This document shows, in pieces, positions 53,848 to 63,826 of a stretch of DNA of 64,000 bases. Source of the DNA: Flavobacterium bizetiae (GTDB taxonomy: Bacteria > Bacteroidota > Bacteroidia > Flavobacteriales > Flavobacteriaceae); NCBI RefSeq assembly GCF_902804475.1, contig NZ_CADCSU010000087.1:140436-204435 (forward strand), given 5' to 3'. Numbering within the stretch: the stretch's first letter is position 1; every line of letters begins with the position of its first letter. Both the position numbers and the translations under genes were made by a program. The notes beneath the pieces are model-generated. The model was not told the origin of the DNA. It saw nothing but the letters and a program-made list of their open reading frames with translations, and made no database searches.

Positions 53848-54852
53848 ATGTCAATAACAATTCAGGAAGCAATAAAAAAAAATATCCTAATCCTTGATGG
53901 AGCAATGGGAACCATGTTGCAGCGCTATAATTTCTCCGAAGAAGATTTTCGCGGAGAGCGTTTCAAAGATTTCCCGCATCCATTAAAAGGAAACAACGAT
54001 TTACTATCCATAACACAACCACAAGCGATCCGCGATGTCCACGCCGCTTATTACGAAGCTGGCGCAGACATCGTAGAAACCAACACTTTTTCAGGAACGA
54101 CAATCGGTATGGCCGATTACTTCCTGGAAGATTTGGTTTACGAACTAAACTACGAATCGGCTAAAATCGCAAGAGAAGTAGCAGACGAATTTACAGCCAA
54201 AAATCCGGACAAACCACGTTTTGTAGCCGGTTCAATTGGCCCGACAAACCGTACGGCAAGTATGTCACCAGATGTAAACGATCCGGGTTACAGAGCGGTA
54301 ACATTTGATGATTTACGTATTGCTTACAAACAACAAGTAGAAGCCTTAATGGATGGAGGTTGCGATTTACTTTTGGTAGAAACCATCTTCGATACCTTAA
54401 ACGCAAAAGCGGCACTTTTTGCTATTGAAGAAGTAAAGGACGAACGTAATCTTGATATCCCTATCATGGTTTCAGGAACAATTACCGATGCTTCAGGAAG
54501 AACACTTTCAGGACAAACAGTAGAAGCGTTTTTGATTTCGGTATCACATATTCCATTATTGAGTGTAGGATTCAATTGCGCTCTTGGAGCTGATTTATTG
54601 AAACCATACTTGAAAACATTAGCACAACATACAAGTTTTAATGTTTCGGCGCATCCAAATGCTGGTTTGCCAAACGCATTCGGACAATACGATGAAACAC
54701 CAGAACAAACTCAGGCATTCATCAAAGAATATTTAGACGATAATTTAATCAATATTATTGGTGGTTGTTGCGGAACAACTCCAGATCATATTCGATTAAT
54801 TGCTGAAGTGGCGAAGGATTATAAGCCGAGAGTGGCGCCAGTATTGGTGTAA
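53848..54852 (+). CDS. metH: Methionine synthase, homocysteine-binding module (MetH N-terminal part)
   Basis: 334 residues covering only the homocysteine S-methyltransferase barrel. [24 protein letters not shown] start, [15 protein letters not shown], and zinc ligands Cys in [10 protein letters not shown] and the Cys pair in [13 protein letters not shown]. It ends where E. coli MetH continues into the folate domain; that remainder is encoded at 55779. The product must act with the second protein. Under SAM-I riboswitch control. Confidence 0.93.
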   Translation: MSITIQEAIKKNILILDGAMGTMLQRYNFSEEDFRGERFKDFPHPLKGNNDLLSITQPQAIRDVHAAYYEAGADIVETNTFSGTTIGMADYFLEDLVYELNYESAKIAREVADEFTAKNPDKPRFVAGSIGPTNRTASMSPDVNDPGYRAVTFDDLRIAYKQQVEALMDGGCDLLLVETIFDTLNAKAALFAIEEVKDERNLDIPIMVSGTITDASGRTLSGQTVEAFLISVSHIPLLSVGFNCALGADLLKPYLKTLAQHTSFNVSAHPNAGLPNAFGQYDETPEQTQAFIKEYLDDNLINIIGGCCGTTPDHIRLIAEVAKDYKPRVAPVLV

Positions 54853-54894
54853 AAATTTATATAAAGAAAATATAGTTGTCCTTGAAGAATTAAT

Positions 54895-55464
54895 ATGAAA
54901 TTAAAATATTTAGGTTTATTGGTCTTTCTTTCAATTTTACTTACGCAATGTGCTTCGTCAGCAAGCATTGAAGGGATGACGGTTAAAAATTATAAAGCAG
55001 AAAAAAAAATTGGAGATAAAATTTACATAAAATCTGTTACAGGCGGAAAAAAAACAAATCCATTATGGACGTCTAAGATTTCTAATGAAAATTTTGAAGA
55101 GGCATTTAAAAAGTCTGTTATTGAATCTGAAATATTTTCGAAAATAGATTCGATTACAAATGATGACGACTGGGTTCTTGAAATTAATTTAATCTCTGTA
55201 GATCAACCTTTTTTTGGTACGACTTTTACGGTCAAAACTACAATAGAGTATAAGTTTTATTACAAAAATGAATTAAAGTTTAGTAAGAATATTAAACAAT
55301 CGGGTAGCGCTAAAATTTCAGATGCACTTATTGGGGTAAAAAGGTTACGATTAGCCAATGAAGTTTCGGCAAAAAATAATATAAATGAGTTACTTCGATC
55401 ATTAAACGAAATCGCTTTGAATATTACAGCTAGCGCAAGCATCTCACCGGTGCCTGCAAAATAA
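54895..55464 (+). CDS. Putative lipoprotein inserted between metH parts
   Basis: 189 residues. Lipoprotein signal LGLLVFLSILLTQC with the lipobox Cys at about residue 19, then a small mixed alpha/beta region (KIGDKIYIKSVTGGKKTNPLWTSKISNENFEEAFKKSVIESEIF, DDWVLEINLISVDQPFFGTTFTVKTTIEYKFYYKNEL). No domain is recognised with certainty. Function unknown; nothing ties it to methionine synthesis except position. Confidence 0.75.
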   Translation: MKLKYLGLLVFLSILLTQCASSASIEGMTVKNYKAEKKIGDKIYIKSVTGGKKTNPLWTSKISNENFEEAFKKSVIESEIFSKIDSITNDDDWVLEINLISVDQPFFGTTFTVKTTIEYKFYYKNELKFSKNIKQSGSAKISDALIGVKRLRLANEVSAKNNINELLRSLNEIALNITASASISPVPAK

Positions 55465-55525
55465 AGGTTTTACGGAGGATTCGAAAAACATGTTTTTATT
55501 GATTAAGAGTTTAATTGGAAATAAA

Positions 55526-55680
55526 TGTTTCGTAGGAACAACAGATTGGTAGCAACGGAATTTATTCCGTTGAAATTGAAACCGAATGTCGCGTGAGGGA
55601 TAGAAGCGGCTAGCCCACAGCCTGACGAAGGAAGTGCGAGGACTAATAGCGGATAGCCCGACCCGGAGGGACACGCCCAA
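55526..55680. repeat. Interspersed repeat, copy 4 (GTTTCGTAGGAAC) plus GC-rich tail
   Basis: TGTTTCGTAGGAACA, TTGGTAGC, hairpin CAACGGAATTTATTCCGTTG, then a GC-rich stretch (GTCGCGTGAGGGATAGAAGCGG...GGATAGCCCGACCCGGAGGG) unlike the AT-rich surroundings. It fills the gap before the second metH part; CTTAG words follow at 55735-55772. Confidence 0.75.
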
Positions 55681-55778
55681 AATAAGATTAAAGATTACAG
55701 GTTTAAACGCCTAAAAAAATATAGAATAAAAAAACTTAGAACCTAAGCAACTTAGGAGCTTAGTAACTTAGAAAAGAA

Positions 55779-58454
55779 ATGACAGAAAATAGAAGAGACC
55801 TTGTATTAGCAGGATTAGAACCGTTGATTATTACGCCTACTAGTGTTTTTGTAAACATTGGCGAGCGTACAAATGTTACAGGTTCAAGAAAATTCCTTCG
55901 CCTGATCAAGGAAGAGAAGTATGACGAGGCACTTGATATTGCAAGACAACAAGTAGAAGGAGGAGCACAAATCATCGATATTAATATGGATGAGGGAATG
56001 CTTGATGGGGTTCAGGCAATGACTAAATTTTTGAATTTAATTGCATCAGAACCCGACATCTCGAGAGTGCCGATTATGATCGATAGTTCGAAATGGGAAA
56101 TCATTGAAGCAGGTCTAAAAGTAGTACAAGGAAAAAGTGTTGTAAACTCGATTTCGTTGAAAGAAGGAGAAGAAGCCTTTATTCACCATGCCAAATTAAT
56201 CAAACGTTACGGAGCTGCAGCGATTATTATGGCTTTTGATGAAGTTGGTCAGGCGGATAATTATGATCGAAGAGTTGAGATTTGTCAGCGTTCGTATGAT
56301 ATTTTGGTTAATAAAGTTGGTTTTCCTCCACAGGATATTATTTTCGATTTGAATATTTTTCCCGTTGCAACCGGAATGGAAGAACATCGCTTAAATGCTT
56401 TGGACTTTTTTAGAGGTACAAAATGGGTTCGTGAAAACTTGCCGCACGCACATATTAGCGGTGGTGTAAGTAACGTTTCATTCTCTTTTAGAGGAAACGA
56501 TACGGTTCGTGAAGCGATGCACTCGGTGTTTTTATACCATGCGATCAAGAATGGAATGACAATGGGAATTGTAAATCCGGAGATGCTTTCGATTTATGAT
56601 GACATCCCAAAGGATTTATTAGAACACGTTGAAGATGTAATTCTTGACCGACGTGACGACGCAACAGAAAGACTTTTGGATTTTGCTGAGAACGTAAAAG
56701 GTGAAGTAAAAAGTGATGAAAAAGCGATTCAGGAATGGCGTTTAGGAACGGTTCAGGAACGTATTACGCACTCATTGGTAAAAGGAGTTGACGCTTTTAT
56801 TGAAGAAGATGTTGAAGAAGCGCGTCTTGCCGCAACAAAACCTATTGAAGTTATCGAAATTAATTTGATGACGGGAATGAATGTTGTTGGAGATTTATTC
56901 GGGAGCGGAAAAATGTTCTTGCCTCAGGTAGTAAAATCGGCACGTGTAATGAAAAAAGCCGTTGCGTATTTATTGCCTTATATCGAAGCAAGTAAACAAG
57001 CGGGAGACAAACAAGGAAACGGAAAAATATTGATGGCAACCGTAAAAGGTGACGTTCACGATATTGGTAAAAATATTGTTTCGGTGGTTTTGGCGTGTAA
57101 TAACTATGAGATTGTAGATCTTGGTGTTATGGTGCCTCCAGAAAAAATTATTGCTGCGGCGATTGAACATAATGTCGACATTATTGGTTTAAGCGGACTG
57201 ATTACACCTTCGCTTGATGAAATGGTGTATTTGGCTAAAGAATTAGACAAACAAGGAATTAAAATCCCTATTATGATTGGTGGAGCAACAACTTCGCGCG
57301 CACATACAGCCGTGAAAATCGCTCCGCAATACAGGGAAACTGTAATTCACGTAAACGATGCTTCGAGAGCCGTTACCGTGGCAGGAAACCTGTTAGATCA
57401 TAACCGAAAAATATATGCGGCGGATATTCGTGCAGAATATGATTCTTTTAGAGAAACATTCTTAAATCGTTCAAGAGATAAAAATTTCCTGTCGATTGAA
57501 GATGCCCGAAGAAATAAATTTCCGTTAGATTGGTCTGAATATACTCCAACAAAACCAAAAATAATTGGGAAACAAATCGTTGAAGTTGAATTAGATGTTT
57601 TGGTTCCGTATATAGACTGGACGCCATTTTTTCAGACTTGGGAATTGTACGGAAAATATCCTGCAATTTTAACGGATGAGGTTGTGGGTAAAGAAGCGAC
57701 TTCGGTTTTTGCTGACGCTCAGGCGATGCTGAAAGTAATTTTGGCAGAGAAAAAACTAAAAGCAAAAGGTATTTACGGAATTTTTCCTGCGAATCAGGTG
57801 GATGATGACGATATTGAATTGCGTGATGAAAACGGAAAAGTTTTAGAGAAATTCTTAACGCTTCGTCAGCAATCACAAAAAACGAAAGGCGCTCCAAACA
57901 TTGCTTTAGCCGATTTTATTTTGCCAAAAGATTCAGGAATTACAGATTATATAGGGGCTTTTTGTGTAACCACAGGTTTTGGTGTAGACGAATGGGCGGC
58001 TGAATTTGAAAAAGATCTTGACGATTATAATTCGATCATGGTTAAAGCTTTAGCCGATCGTTTTGCTGAGGCTTTCGCCGAATATCTTCACGAAAAAGTT
58101 CGTAAAGAATTCTGGGGTTATGATATCGAAGAATCTTTAACCAACGAAGAATTGATTAAAGAAAATTATAAAGGAATTCGTCCTGCGCCAGGATATCCTG
58201 CATGTCCGGATCACCTGGAGAAACCAACCATCTGGAAACTTTTAAATGTAGCCGAAGAAATTGGAGTAACCTTGACGGAAAGTATGGCAATGTGGCCGGC
58301 TTCATCGGTTTCTGGATATTACTTCGGAAACCCAAAAAGCAGGTATTTCGGACTCGGAAAAATAAAAGAAGATCAGGTGGTAGATTACGCCAAACGACGT
58401 AATGTACCAACAGATTACGCGATGAAATGGTTAAACCCTAATATAGCAGACTAG
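55779..58454 (+). CDS. metH: Methionine synthase, folate/cobalamin/reactivation modules (MetH C-terminal part)
   Basis: 891 residues. Pterin-binding domain ([47 protein letters not shown]), cobalamin cap and Rossmann domain with the B12 lower-ligand motif [14 protein letters not shown], and the C-terminal AdoMet reactivation domain ([42 protein letters not shown]). It matches E. coli MetH from about residue 350 on. It needs the separate homocysteine module at 53848. B12-dependent. Confidence 0.96.
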   Translation: MTENRRDLVLAGLEPLIITPTSVFVNIGERTNVTGSRKFLRLIKEEKYDEALDIARQQVEGGAQIIDINMDEGMLDGVQAMTKFLNLIASEPDISRVPIMIDSSKWEIIEAGLKVVQGKSVVNSISLKEGEEAFIHHAKLIKRYGAAAIIMAFDEVGQADNYDRRVEICQRSYDILVNKVGFPPQDIIFDLNIFPVATGMEEHRLNALDFFRGTKWVRENLPHAHISGGVSNVSFSFRGNDTVREAMHSVFLYHAIKNGMTMGIVNPEMLSIYDDIPKDLLEHVEDVILDRRDDATERLLDFAENVKGEVKSDEKAIQEWRLGTVQERITHSLVKGVDAFIEEDVEEARLAATKPIEVIEINLMTGMNVVGDLFGSGKMFLPQVVKSARVMKKAVAYLLPYIEASKQAGDKQGNGKILMATVKGDVHDIGKNIVSVVLACNNYEIVDLGVMVPPEKIIAAAIEHNVDIIGLSGLITPSLDEMVYLAKELDKQGIKIPIMIGGATTSRAHTAVKIAPQYRETVIHVNDASRAVTVAGNLLDHNRKIYAADIRAEYDSFRETFLNRSRDKNFLSIEDARRNKFPLDWSEYTPTKPKIIGKQIVEVELDVLVPYIDWTPFFQTWELYGKYPAILTDEVVGKEATSVFADAQAMLKVILAEKKLKAKGIYGIFPANQVDDDDIELRDENGKVLEKFLTLRQQSQKTKGAPNIALADFILPKDSGITDYIGAFCVTTGFGVDEWAAEFEKDLDDYNSIMVKALADRFAEAFAEYLHEKVRKEFWGYDIEESLTNEELIKENYKGIRPAPGYPACPDHLEKPTIWKLLNVAEEIGVTLTESMAMWPASSVSGYYFGNPKSRYFGLGKIKEDQVVDYAKRRNVPTDYAMKWLNPNIAD

Positions 58455-58532
58455 AATACTTGATGGTTTTTGGTTGATAGATTACTATAGAAGAACCAAT
58501 AACTGTCAACCATCAACAAACAACTAATAAAA

Positions 58533-58889
58533 ATGGAATACAGTAAATTGGAAGTTTGGATTGAAGCGCGGAAGTTGGTGAATTTATTGTATGACTCTTC
58601 TAAACTGTTTCCAAAGGAAGAATTATTTGGATTGACAAATCAGATGAGAAGAGCGGCAATCTCAATTCCTTCAAATATAGCGGAAGGTTGTGGGCGTCAA
58701 ACATCAAAAGACACAATACACTTTCTTCATATTTCAAGAGGATCATTATATGAATTAGAAACACAATTTTATTTAGCATTAGATCAAAAATACATTGATG
58801 AGAATACATTTAATATTGTGTTAGCACAGATTCAAACTTGTAAAAAGTTATTAAACGGTTTTATTAACTACTATAAAAAATTAATATAG
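58533..58889 (+). CDS. Four-helix bundle protein (23S rRNA intervening-sequence/Avd-like family)
   Basis: 118 residues with YSKLEVWIEARKLVNLLYDSSKLFPKEELFGLTNQMRRAAISIPSNIAEGCGRQTSKDTIHFLHISRGSLYELETQFYLA, the classic motif set of the S23 intervening-sequence family (xRRAAxSIPxNIAEG). Function not established; related proteins occur in 23S rRNA intervening sequences and as accessory proteins of diversity-generating retroelements. No reverse transcriptase is nearby. Flanked by related inverted DNA (ATGGTTTTTGGTTGATAG and ACCATCAACCAAAAACTAT), so it looks like an insertion into the metH-metF unit. Confidence 0.93.
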   Translation: MEYSKLEVWIEARKLVNLLYDSSKLFPKEELFGLTNQMRRAAISIPSNIAEGCGRQTSKDTIHFLHISRGSLYELETQFYLALDQKYIDENTFNIVLAQIQTCKKLLNGFINYYKKLI

Positions 58890-58958
58890 TTGAAGTTGTA
58901 CTTGTTGAGTTCGATAAGAACCATCAACCATCAACCAAAAACTATCAACTAAAAAAGA

Positions 58959-59915
58959 ATGAAAGTAACAGAACATATAGAAAACGCCAAAGGAAATACA
59001 TTATTCTCATTTGAAATTATTCCGCCTCAAAAGGGGAAAAGCATTCAGGAATTATACGATAATATCGATCCGTTGATGGAGTTTAAACCACCATTTATTG
59101 ATGTAACGACTTCTCGTGAAGAGTATATTTATATTGATAAAGGCAACGGACTTTTAGACAAAAAGTTAACTCGTATGCGTCCGGGAACGCTTGGAATTTG
59201 CGCTTCTATAAAACATAAATACAACGTAGATACCGTTCCTCACGTACTTTGCGGAGGATTTACAAAAGAAGAAACCGAATATCTTTTGGTAGATTGTAAC
59301 TATTTAGGAATCGACAATGTGATGGCTTTGCGTGGTGATGCCATGAAAGACGAGCAATATTTTATGCCAAAAGCAGGAGGAAACGATTACGCCATTGATT
59401 TGGTGAAACAAATTAGTTTACTTAATCAGGGTAAATACCTTCATGAAGTAATGGATGCTGACAACAGAGCCAATTTCTGTATTGGAGTTGCTGGTTATCC
59501 GGAGAAACATTTAGAATCTCCATCATTGCAATCAGACTTAAAAAGACTAAAAGAAAAAGTAGATGCCGGAGCTGATTATGTGGTAACACAGATGTTTTTC
59601 GACAACTCAAAATATTTCAAGTTTGTAGAAAAAGCCAGAGAAATAGGAATCACAATTCCTATTATTCCTGGAATCAAACCTATTGCCGTTCAAAGACATT
59701 TACAGGTTTTGCCACAAATTTTCCGTATCGATTTGCCTGAAGATTTAATTCATGCCGTAGATCAATGCAAGAGTAATGCTGAAATCAGACAAATAGGTAT
59801 CGAATGGGCAATTCAGCAATCATTAGAATTAAAAGCGGCCGGAGTTCCTGTTTTACATTATTACTCAATGGGGAAATCAGAGAATATTCGCCAGATTGCG
59901 AGCCATCTTTTTTAA
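58959..59915 (+). CDS. metF: Methylenetetrahydrofolate reductase
   Basis: 318 residues. TIM barrel with FSFEIIPPQKGKSIQELYDNI, DVTTSRE, LRGDAM, FCIGVAGYPEKHLESPSLQSDLKRLKEKVDAGADYVVTQMFFDN and IPGIKPI, all conserved. Uses FAD and NADH to make methyl-THF for MetH. Last gene of the metH unit; a palindromic repeat follows. Confidence 0.97.
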   Translation: MKVTEHIENAKGNTLFSFEIIPPQKGKSIQELYDNIDPLMEFKPPFIDVTTSREEYIYIDKGNGLLDKKLTRMRPGTLGICASIKHKYNVDTVPHVLCGGFTKEETEYLLVDCNYLGIDNVMALRGDAMKDEQYFMPKAGGNDYAIDLVKQISLLNQGKYLHEVMDADNRANFCIGVAGYPEKHLESPSLQSDLKRLKEKVDAGADYVVTQMFFDNSKYFKFVEKAREIGITIPIIPGIKPIAVQRHLQVLPQIFRIDLPEDLIHAVDQCKSNAEIRQIGIEWAIQQSLELKAAGVPVLHYYSMGKSENIRQIASHLF

Positions 59916-60000
59916 TGTCATTGCGAGGAACGAAGCAATCTCATGTTGCTTATCTTTTGTACTTTTGATAGTGCGGTTGCTTCGTTCCCCGCAATGACAA
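59916..60000. repeat. Inverted repeat TGTCATTGCGAGGAACGAAG / CTTCGTTCCCCGCAATGACA
   Basis: Arms of about 25 bp. Shares the pattern GTCATT-CGAGGAACGA with the repeat at 39536-39637. Directly after the metF stop, so it may also act as a terminator. Confidence 0.8.
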
Positions 60001-60050
60001 GCAAGGCTTGGAATTTGGATTTTTAAATTTGGAATTTAATTTTTACCATT

Positions 60051-60704
60051 ATGAAACAAGAAGAATTACAAGCAATAGCTTCTCAGTTAAAACATCCCAA
60101 GGGAGAAAAAGGGATCGAAATGGGTAACATGATGAATGAAACTAACATCAACATGACACATCATTCGATTCAAAATCTACATATAACAGCAGGAAATACA
60201 ATTCTTGAACTAGGTCATGGAAACGCAGGACATGTAGCATTTATATTCGAACAAGCTGAAAATATTAAATACTACGGACTCGAAATGTCTGAATTAATGT
60301 TTCAGGAAGCGCGCCAGATCAACAGGAATTTTGTTTCGCAAAAACAAGCCTTCTTTTCGATTTATGACGGAGATACAATTCCGTTTCAGGAAGCTTCTTT
60401 CGATAAAATTTTTACAGTAAACACGATCTATTTCTGGCAGGAACCTGAAAAATTGCTTTCAGAAATTTATAGGGTTTTAAAGCCAAAGGGAATATTATGT
60501 ATCACTTTTGCCGAAGAAAGTTTCATGAAACAACTTCCTTTTACCCAATTCGAGTTTGAGCTATACAGCACTGAAAAAGCCGAAGAATTAATAGCAAAAT
60601 CGGAATTCAAAATCATCAATAAAGAGACTTTAACAGAGAAAGTAAAAAGCAAAACCGGAGAATTGGTCGACAGGGCTTTTACAACTATGGTATTAGAGAA
60701 ATAA
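60051..60704 (+). CDS. Class I SAM-dependent methyltransferase
   Basis: 217 residues. Rossmann-type methyltransferase with motif I ILELGHGNAGHVA and the acidic residue in YYGLEMSELMFQEAR, motif II FDKIFTVNTIYFWQ and post-motif LSEIYRVLKPKGILCITFAE. The substrate cannot be told. Not obviously tied to the methionine unit; a repeat element separates them. Confidence 0.88.
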   Translation: MKQEELQAIASQLKHPKGEKGIEMGNMMNETNINMTHHSIQNLHITAGNTILELGHGNAGHVAFIFEQAENIKYYGLEMSELMFQEARQINRNFVSQKQAFFSIYDGDTIPFQEASFDKIFTVNTIYFWQEPEKLLSEIYRVLKPKGILCITFAEESFMKQLPFTQFEFELYSTEKAEELIAKSEFKIINKETLTEKVKSKTGELVDRAFTTMVLEK

Positions 60705-60742
60705 TGGTTAGCGAATTCATGACGTAAACTCTTTATTTTGTA

Positions 60743-60890
60743 GCGTTAGGTACTAAATGTTGGTAGAAATCATGAATTAAAATAGATTTGGCGTGCCGTA
60801 GGTACGCAACAAACCGATATCTATGCGTACCTACGGCACGCCGACACATTTCGAATTTACGATCAATCTCCAATATTTAGTGCCTGACGA
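60743..60890. repeat. Nested palindromic element
   Basis: Inner perfect 19-bp arms GGCGTGCCGTAGGTACGCA (60790-60808) and its complement (60824-60842); outer imperfect arms GTTAGGTACTAAATGTTGG (60745-60763) and CCAATATTTAGTGCCTGAC (60870-60888). No ORF. This fills the 330-bp gap between the methyltransferase and symporter genes. Confidence 0.85.
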
Positions 60891-61034
60891 CACATTTAAT
60901 TCGCATAAATTAAAAAATCATTTGAAATCCTTTTAATCAGTGGCATAAAAAAATAGTTTCAGCACTCTTTTTTTGACTAATTTAATTGATTTTTATTTCA
61001 CGTTTCTATTTCCAAATTATAATACGATTAAACC

Positions 61035-62258
61035 ATGGAGATTAAAAAAATCAATTTTCTAAAAAGTTACAGCAGCGTTTTATTACTTCTGGGAGGAATT
61101 ATAATTGGAAGTATCTTCGGTTTAGTTTTTAAAGAAAAAGTCGCCGTTATAAAACCTGTTGGAGATATATTTCTGAACTTGCTTTTTACAGCCATTATTC
61201 CGCTTGTCTTTTTTACGATTACTTCTTCTATTGCCAATCTGGAAAAAACAGAAAAACTAGGAAGATTATTTGTAATCATGATCGCGGTTTTTTTAGGAAC
61301 ACTTCTTATTTCGGCTATTGTCATGATTATAGCCGTTTATCTTTTTCCTATTCATGAAAATATTATAATTACCAAAGTTCCTTTAGAGAATATTCAATCC
61401 GGAAGTGTGGGTGATCAGATTGCGCAATTGCTTACAACCAATGATTTTTATGAGTTATTATCTCGAAAAAGCATGTTGGCGCTCATTATCTTTTCATTTT
61501 TAATAGGATTTGCCACTTTGCAATCAGGAGAAAAAGGAAATGCTTTCAAGAGTTTTCTGGATTCAGGAAACGAAGTAATGAAACAGCTTTTAACGATGAT
61601 TATGAAATTGGCTCCAATAGGTTTAGGAGCTTATTTTGCCTATCAGGTTAGTTATTATGGTCCGCAATTATTTGGTGTTTATGCCAAACCGTTAGGTGTT
61701 TATTATCTGGCTTGTATTTTTTACTTTTTTGTATTTTTTAGTTTGTATGCTTTAGTGGCTGGAGGAAAAAGAGCTTTTGTTGTTTTCTGGACTAATAATA
61801 TCACGCCTTCATTAACAGCGATAGGAACCTGCAGCAGTATTGCAACAATTCCGGCAAACCTCGATGCCGCTGAAAAAATGGGCATCCCTAAGCACGTCAG
61901 AAATTTAGTTATTCCGTTGGGAGCACCTTTGCACAAAGATGGTTCGAGTATGTCGTCTATTTTAAAAATAACCTTTCTTTTTGCGATGTTTGGTAAAGAT
62001 TTTACTTCACCATCTACGATACTTTTAGCATTAGGAATTACCATAATTGTATCGATTGTCGAAGGCGGAATCCCGAACGGAGGTTATATAGGAGAAATTC
62101 TGGCCATTACCGTTTACGGTTTTCCAATGGAACAAGCTTTGCCGGTTGCCATGATCCTAGGTACTCTCGTTGATCCTATTGCTACTTTATTAAATGCCAA
62201 CGGCGACGTAATTTCTTCTATGATGGTCTCGCGGTTTTCTGAAAAAACCAAGTGGTAA
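61035..62258 (+). CDS. Dicarboxylate/amino acid:cation symporter (DAACS family)
   Basis: 407 residues, hydrophobic throughout with eight membrane helices and two re-entrant loops. Family markers: FLNLLFTAIIPLVFFTITSSIANL, the Ser-rich motif SLTAIGTCSSIATIPANL (HP1 region), PLGAPLHKDGSSMSS, GGIPNGGYIGE and DPIATLLNANGD. Similar to GltP/GltT/SstT; import of glutamate, aspartate or serine by Na+ or H+ is expected, the exact substrate is not clear. Confidence 0.92.
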   Translation: MEIKKINFLKSYSSVLLLLGGIIIGSIFGLVFKEKVAVIKPVGDIFLNLLFTAIIPLVFFTITSSIANLEKTEKLGRLFVIMIAVFLGTLLISAIVMIIAVYLFPIHENIIITKVPLENIQSGSVGDQIAQLLTTNDFYELLSRKSMLALIIFSFLIGFATLQSGEKGNAFKSFLDSGNEVMKQLLTMIMKLAPIGLGAYFAYQVSYYGPQLFGVYAKPLGVYYLACIFYFFVFFSLYALVAGGKRAFVVFWTNNITPSLTAIGTCSSIATIPANLDAAEKMGIPKHVRNLVIPLGAPLHKDGSSMSSILKITFLFAMFGKDFTSPSTILLALGITIIVSIVEGGIPNGGYIGEILAITVYGFPMEQALPVAMILGTLVDPIATLLNANGDVISSMMVSRFSEKTKW

Positions 62259-62365
62259 TTTTTTTTCAACAATAAATAAAAAATCAGTGTTAATCAGCTT
62301 AATCAGTGTTATTTGTGGGCAATGTCTACAACGGCACTTTTGTACAAGCATTTAAAAACTATAGA

Positions 62366-63775
62366 ATGAATGCAATACTTCAACATGATCTCAATGATCT
62401 CGAAAATATACTAAATCAGGCCAAACATCAAAGTTTAGATTTTCTGAACGATCTGGAGAATATTCCAACTTCAACTAACAATACAATTGATCCAACGCGA
62501 CATTTAGATGAAGAAGGATTAGGATCATTGGCGGCGCTAAAAGAATTTAAAGAACGATTGGCTCCATTGATGGTCGCTTCGCCCGGGCCAAGGTATTTAG
62601 GTTTCGTAACCGGTGGTTCAACTCCGGCTTCGATTGTGGGAGATTGGTTAGCATCAGTTTATGATCAAAATACGCAGGCAATAAAAGCGCAGGGAGGAGT
62701 TTCGGCTTTAATAGAATTTGAAACCATCAATTTGTTGTTGCAATTATTAGACTTGCCAAAATCTTTTTTAGGTGGTTTTGTAACAGGAGCAACCATGTCA
62801 AATTTTACTTGTTTGGGTGTTGCCAGACAATGGTTTGGAGCACAATCAGGAAAAGATTTTGCAAAGACCGGAATAACTGAAACAATCAATATTCTTACTG
62901 CAACGCCACATTCATCTTCAATAAAAACATTGGCGATGTTAGGAATTGGAAGTAATAATTACACCACAATTAAAACCATTGAAGGTAATCGTGAAGCTGT
63001 TGATATTGATGATTTAGAAAAAAACATTCAAAATTTAAACGGCAAACCTTTTATCCTGATTTCGAGCGCAGGAACCGTAAACACAGCTGATTTTGATGAT
63101 TTTATAGCCATTTCAAAACTAAAAGAAAAATACCATTTCTGGTGGCATATTGATGCTGCTTTTGGAGGTTTTGCGTCCGTTTCAGAAAAATTTAAACATC
63201 TTGTAAACGGTTGGGAAGGTGCTGATAGTATTACTATTGATTGCCATAAATGGCTAAATGTACCCTACGAAAGTGCTTTTTACCTGATTAAAGAAAAACA
63301 TGTACATCTTCAAATAGAAACTTTTCAGAATTCGAACGCGCCCTATTTAGGGAATCCGTTAGAGAACTTTAATTATCTGAATGTATTACCCGAAAATTCT
63401 CGTCGTTTAAGAGCTTTGCCTGTTTGGTTTTCGCTAATAGCTTATGGGAAAGAAGGATTTGCAGATATTATAGAAAAAAGTACAGCCTTAGCATTACATT
63501 TTGCAAATGAACTTATTGAAGATGATAGGTTTGAACTTTTGGCGCCCATTCGTCTTAATAATGTCTGTTTTACTTTAAAAGGAGATCACAATCAGGATAA
63601 AGTAAGTCAGTTTTTAAGCCTTTTAAATGATAAAGGAAAAGTGTTTATGACACCAACAGTATATCAAAACCGAAAAGGAATAAGAGCTTCTTTTGTAAAT
63701 TGGCGCACCTCTGAAACTGATATAAAAATAATAATTGAAGAACTAAAAGAAACGATTTTAGATCTGGAAATATAA
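62366..63775 (+). CDS. Pyridoxal-dependent group II decarboxylase
   Basis: 469 residues from ATG 62366 (MNAILQHDLNDLENIL). The frame opens at a GTG at 62306, but the extra part comes from a repeat-like region. PLP enzyme with FVTGGSTPASIVGDWL, GGFVTGATMSNFTCLGVAR, WWHIDAAFGG and PLP lysine Lys305 in TIDCHKWLNVPYES. Group II amino-acid decarboxylase fold (glutamate/aromatic/2,4-diaminobutyrate). The substrate cannot be assigned. Confidence 0.9.
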   Translation: MNAILQHDLNDLENILNQAKHQSLDFLNDLENIPTSTNNTIDPTRHLDEEGLGSLAALKEFKERLAPLMVASPGPRYLGFVTGGSTPASIVGDWLASVYDQNTQAIKAQGGVSALIEFETINLLLQLLDLPKSFLGGFVTGATMSNFTCLGVARQWFGAQSGKDFAKTGITETINILTATPHSSSIKTLAMLGIGSNNYTTIKTIEGNREAVDIDDLEKNIQNLNGKPFILISSAGTVNTADFDDFIAISKLKEKYHFWWHIDAAFGGFASVSEKFKHLVNGWEGADSITIDCHKWLNVPYESAFYLIKEKHVHLQIETFQNSNAPYLGNPLENFNYLNVLPENSRRLRALPVWFSLIAYGKEGFADIIEKSTALALHFANELIEDDRFELLAPIRLNNVCFTLKGDHNQDKVSQFLSLLNDKGKVFMTPTVYQNRKGIRASFVNWRTSETDIKIIIEELKETILDLEI

Positions 63776-63791
63776 AATAAACCTAATTTTT

Positions 63792-63826
63792 AAAAGCCCG
63801 CTTATGTTGTAAGCGGGCTTTTTTTA
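63792..63826 (+). terminator. Intrinsic terminator of the decarboxylase gene
   Basis: AAAAGCCCGCTT pairs with AAGCGGGCTTTT and is followed by a T7 tract. Confidence 0.92.

Noticed and set aside
57448..57897. 149-codon antisense frame in metH
   Set aside because: Shadow of conserved MetH sequence on the opposite strand.
58533..58889. Accessory protein of a diversity-generating retroelement
   Set aside because: The four-helix bundle family includes Avd, but there is no reverse transcriptase, template repeat or variable repeat nearby.
62306..62365. GTG start of the decarboxylase
   Set aside because: The extra 20 codons derive from a repeat-like intergenic stretch; the ATG at 62366 fits the family.
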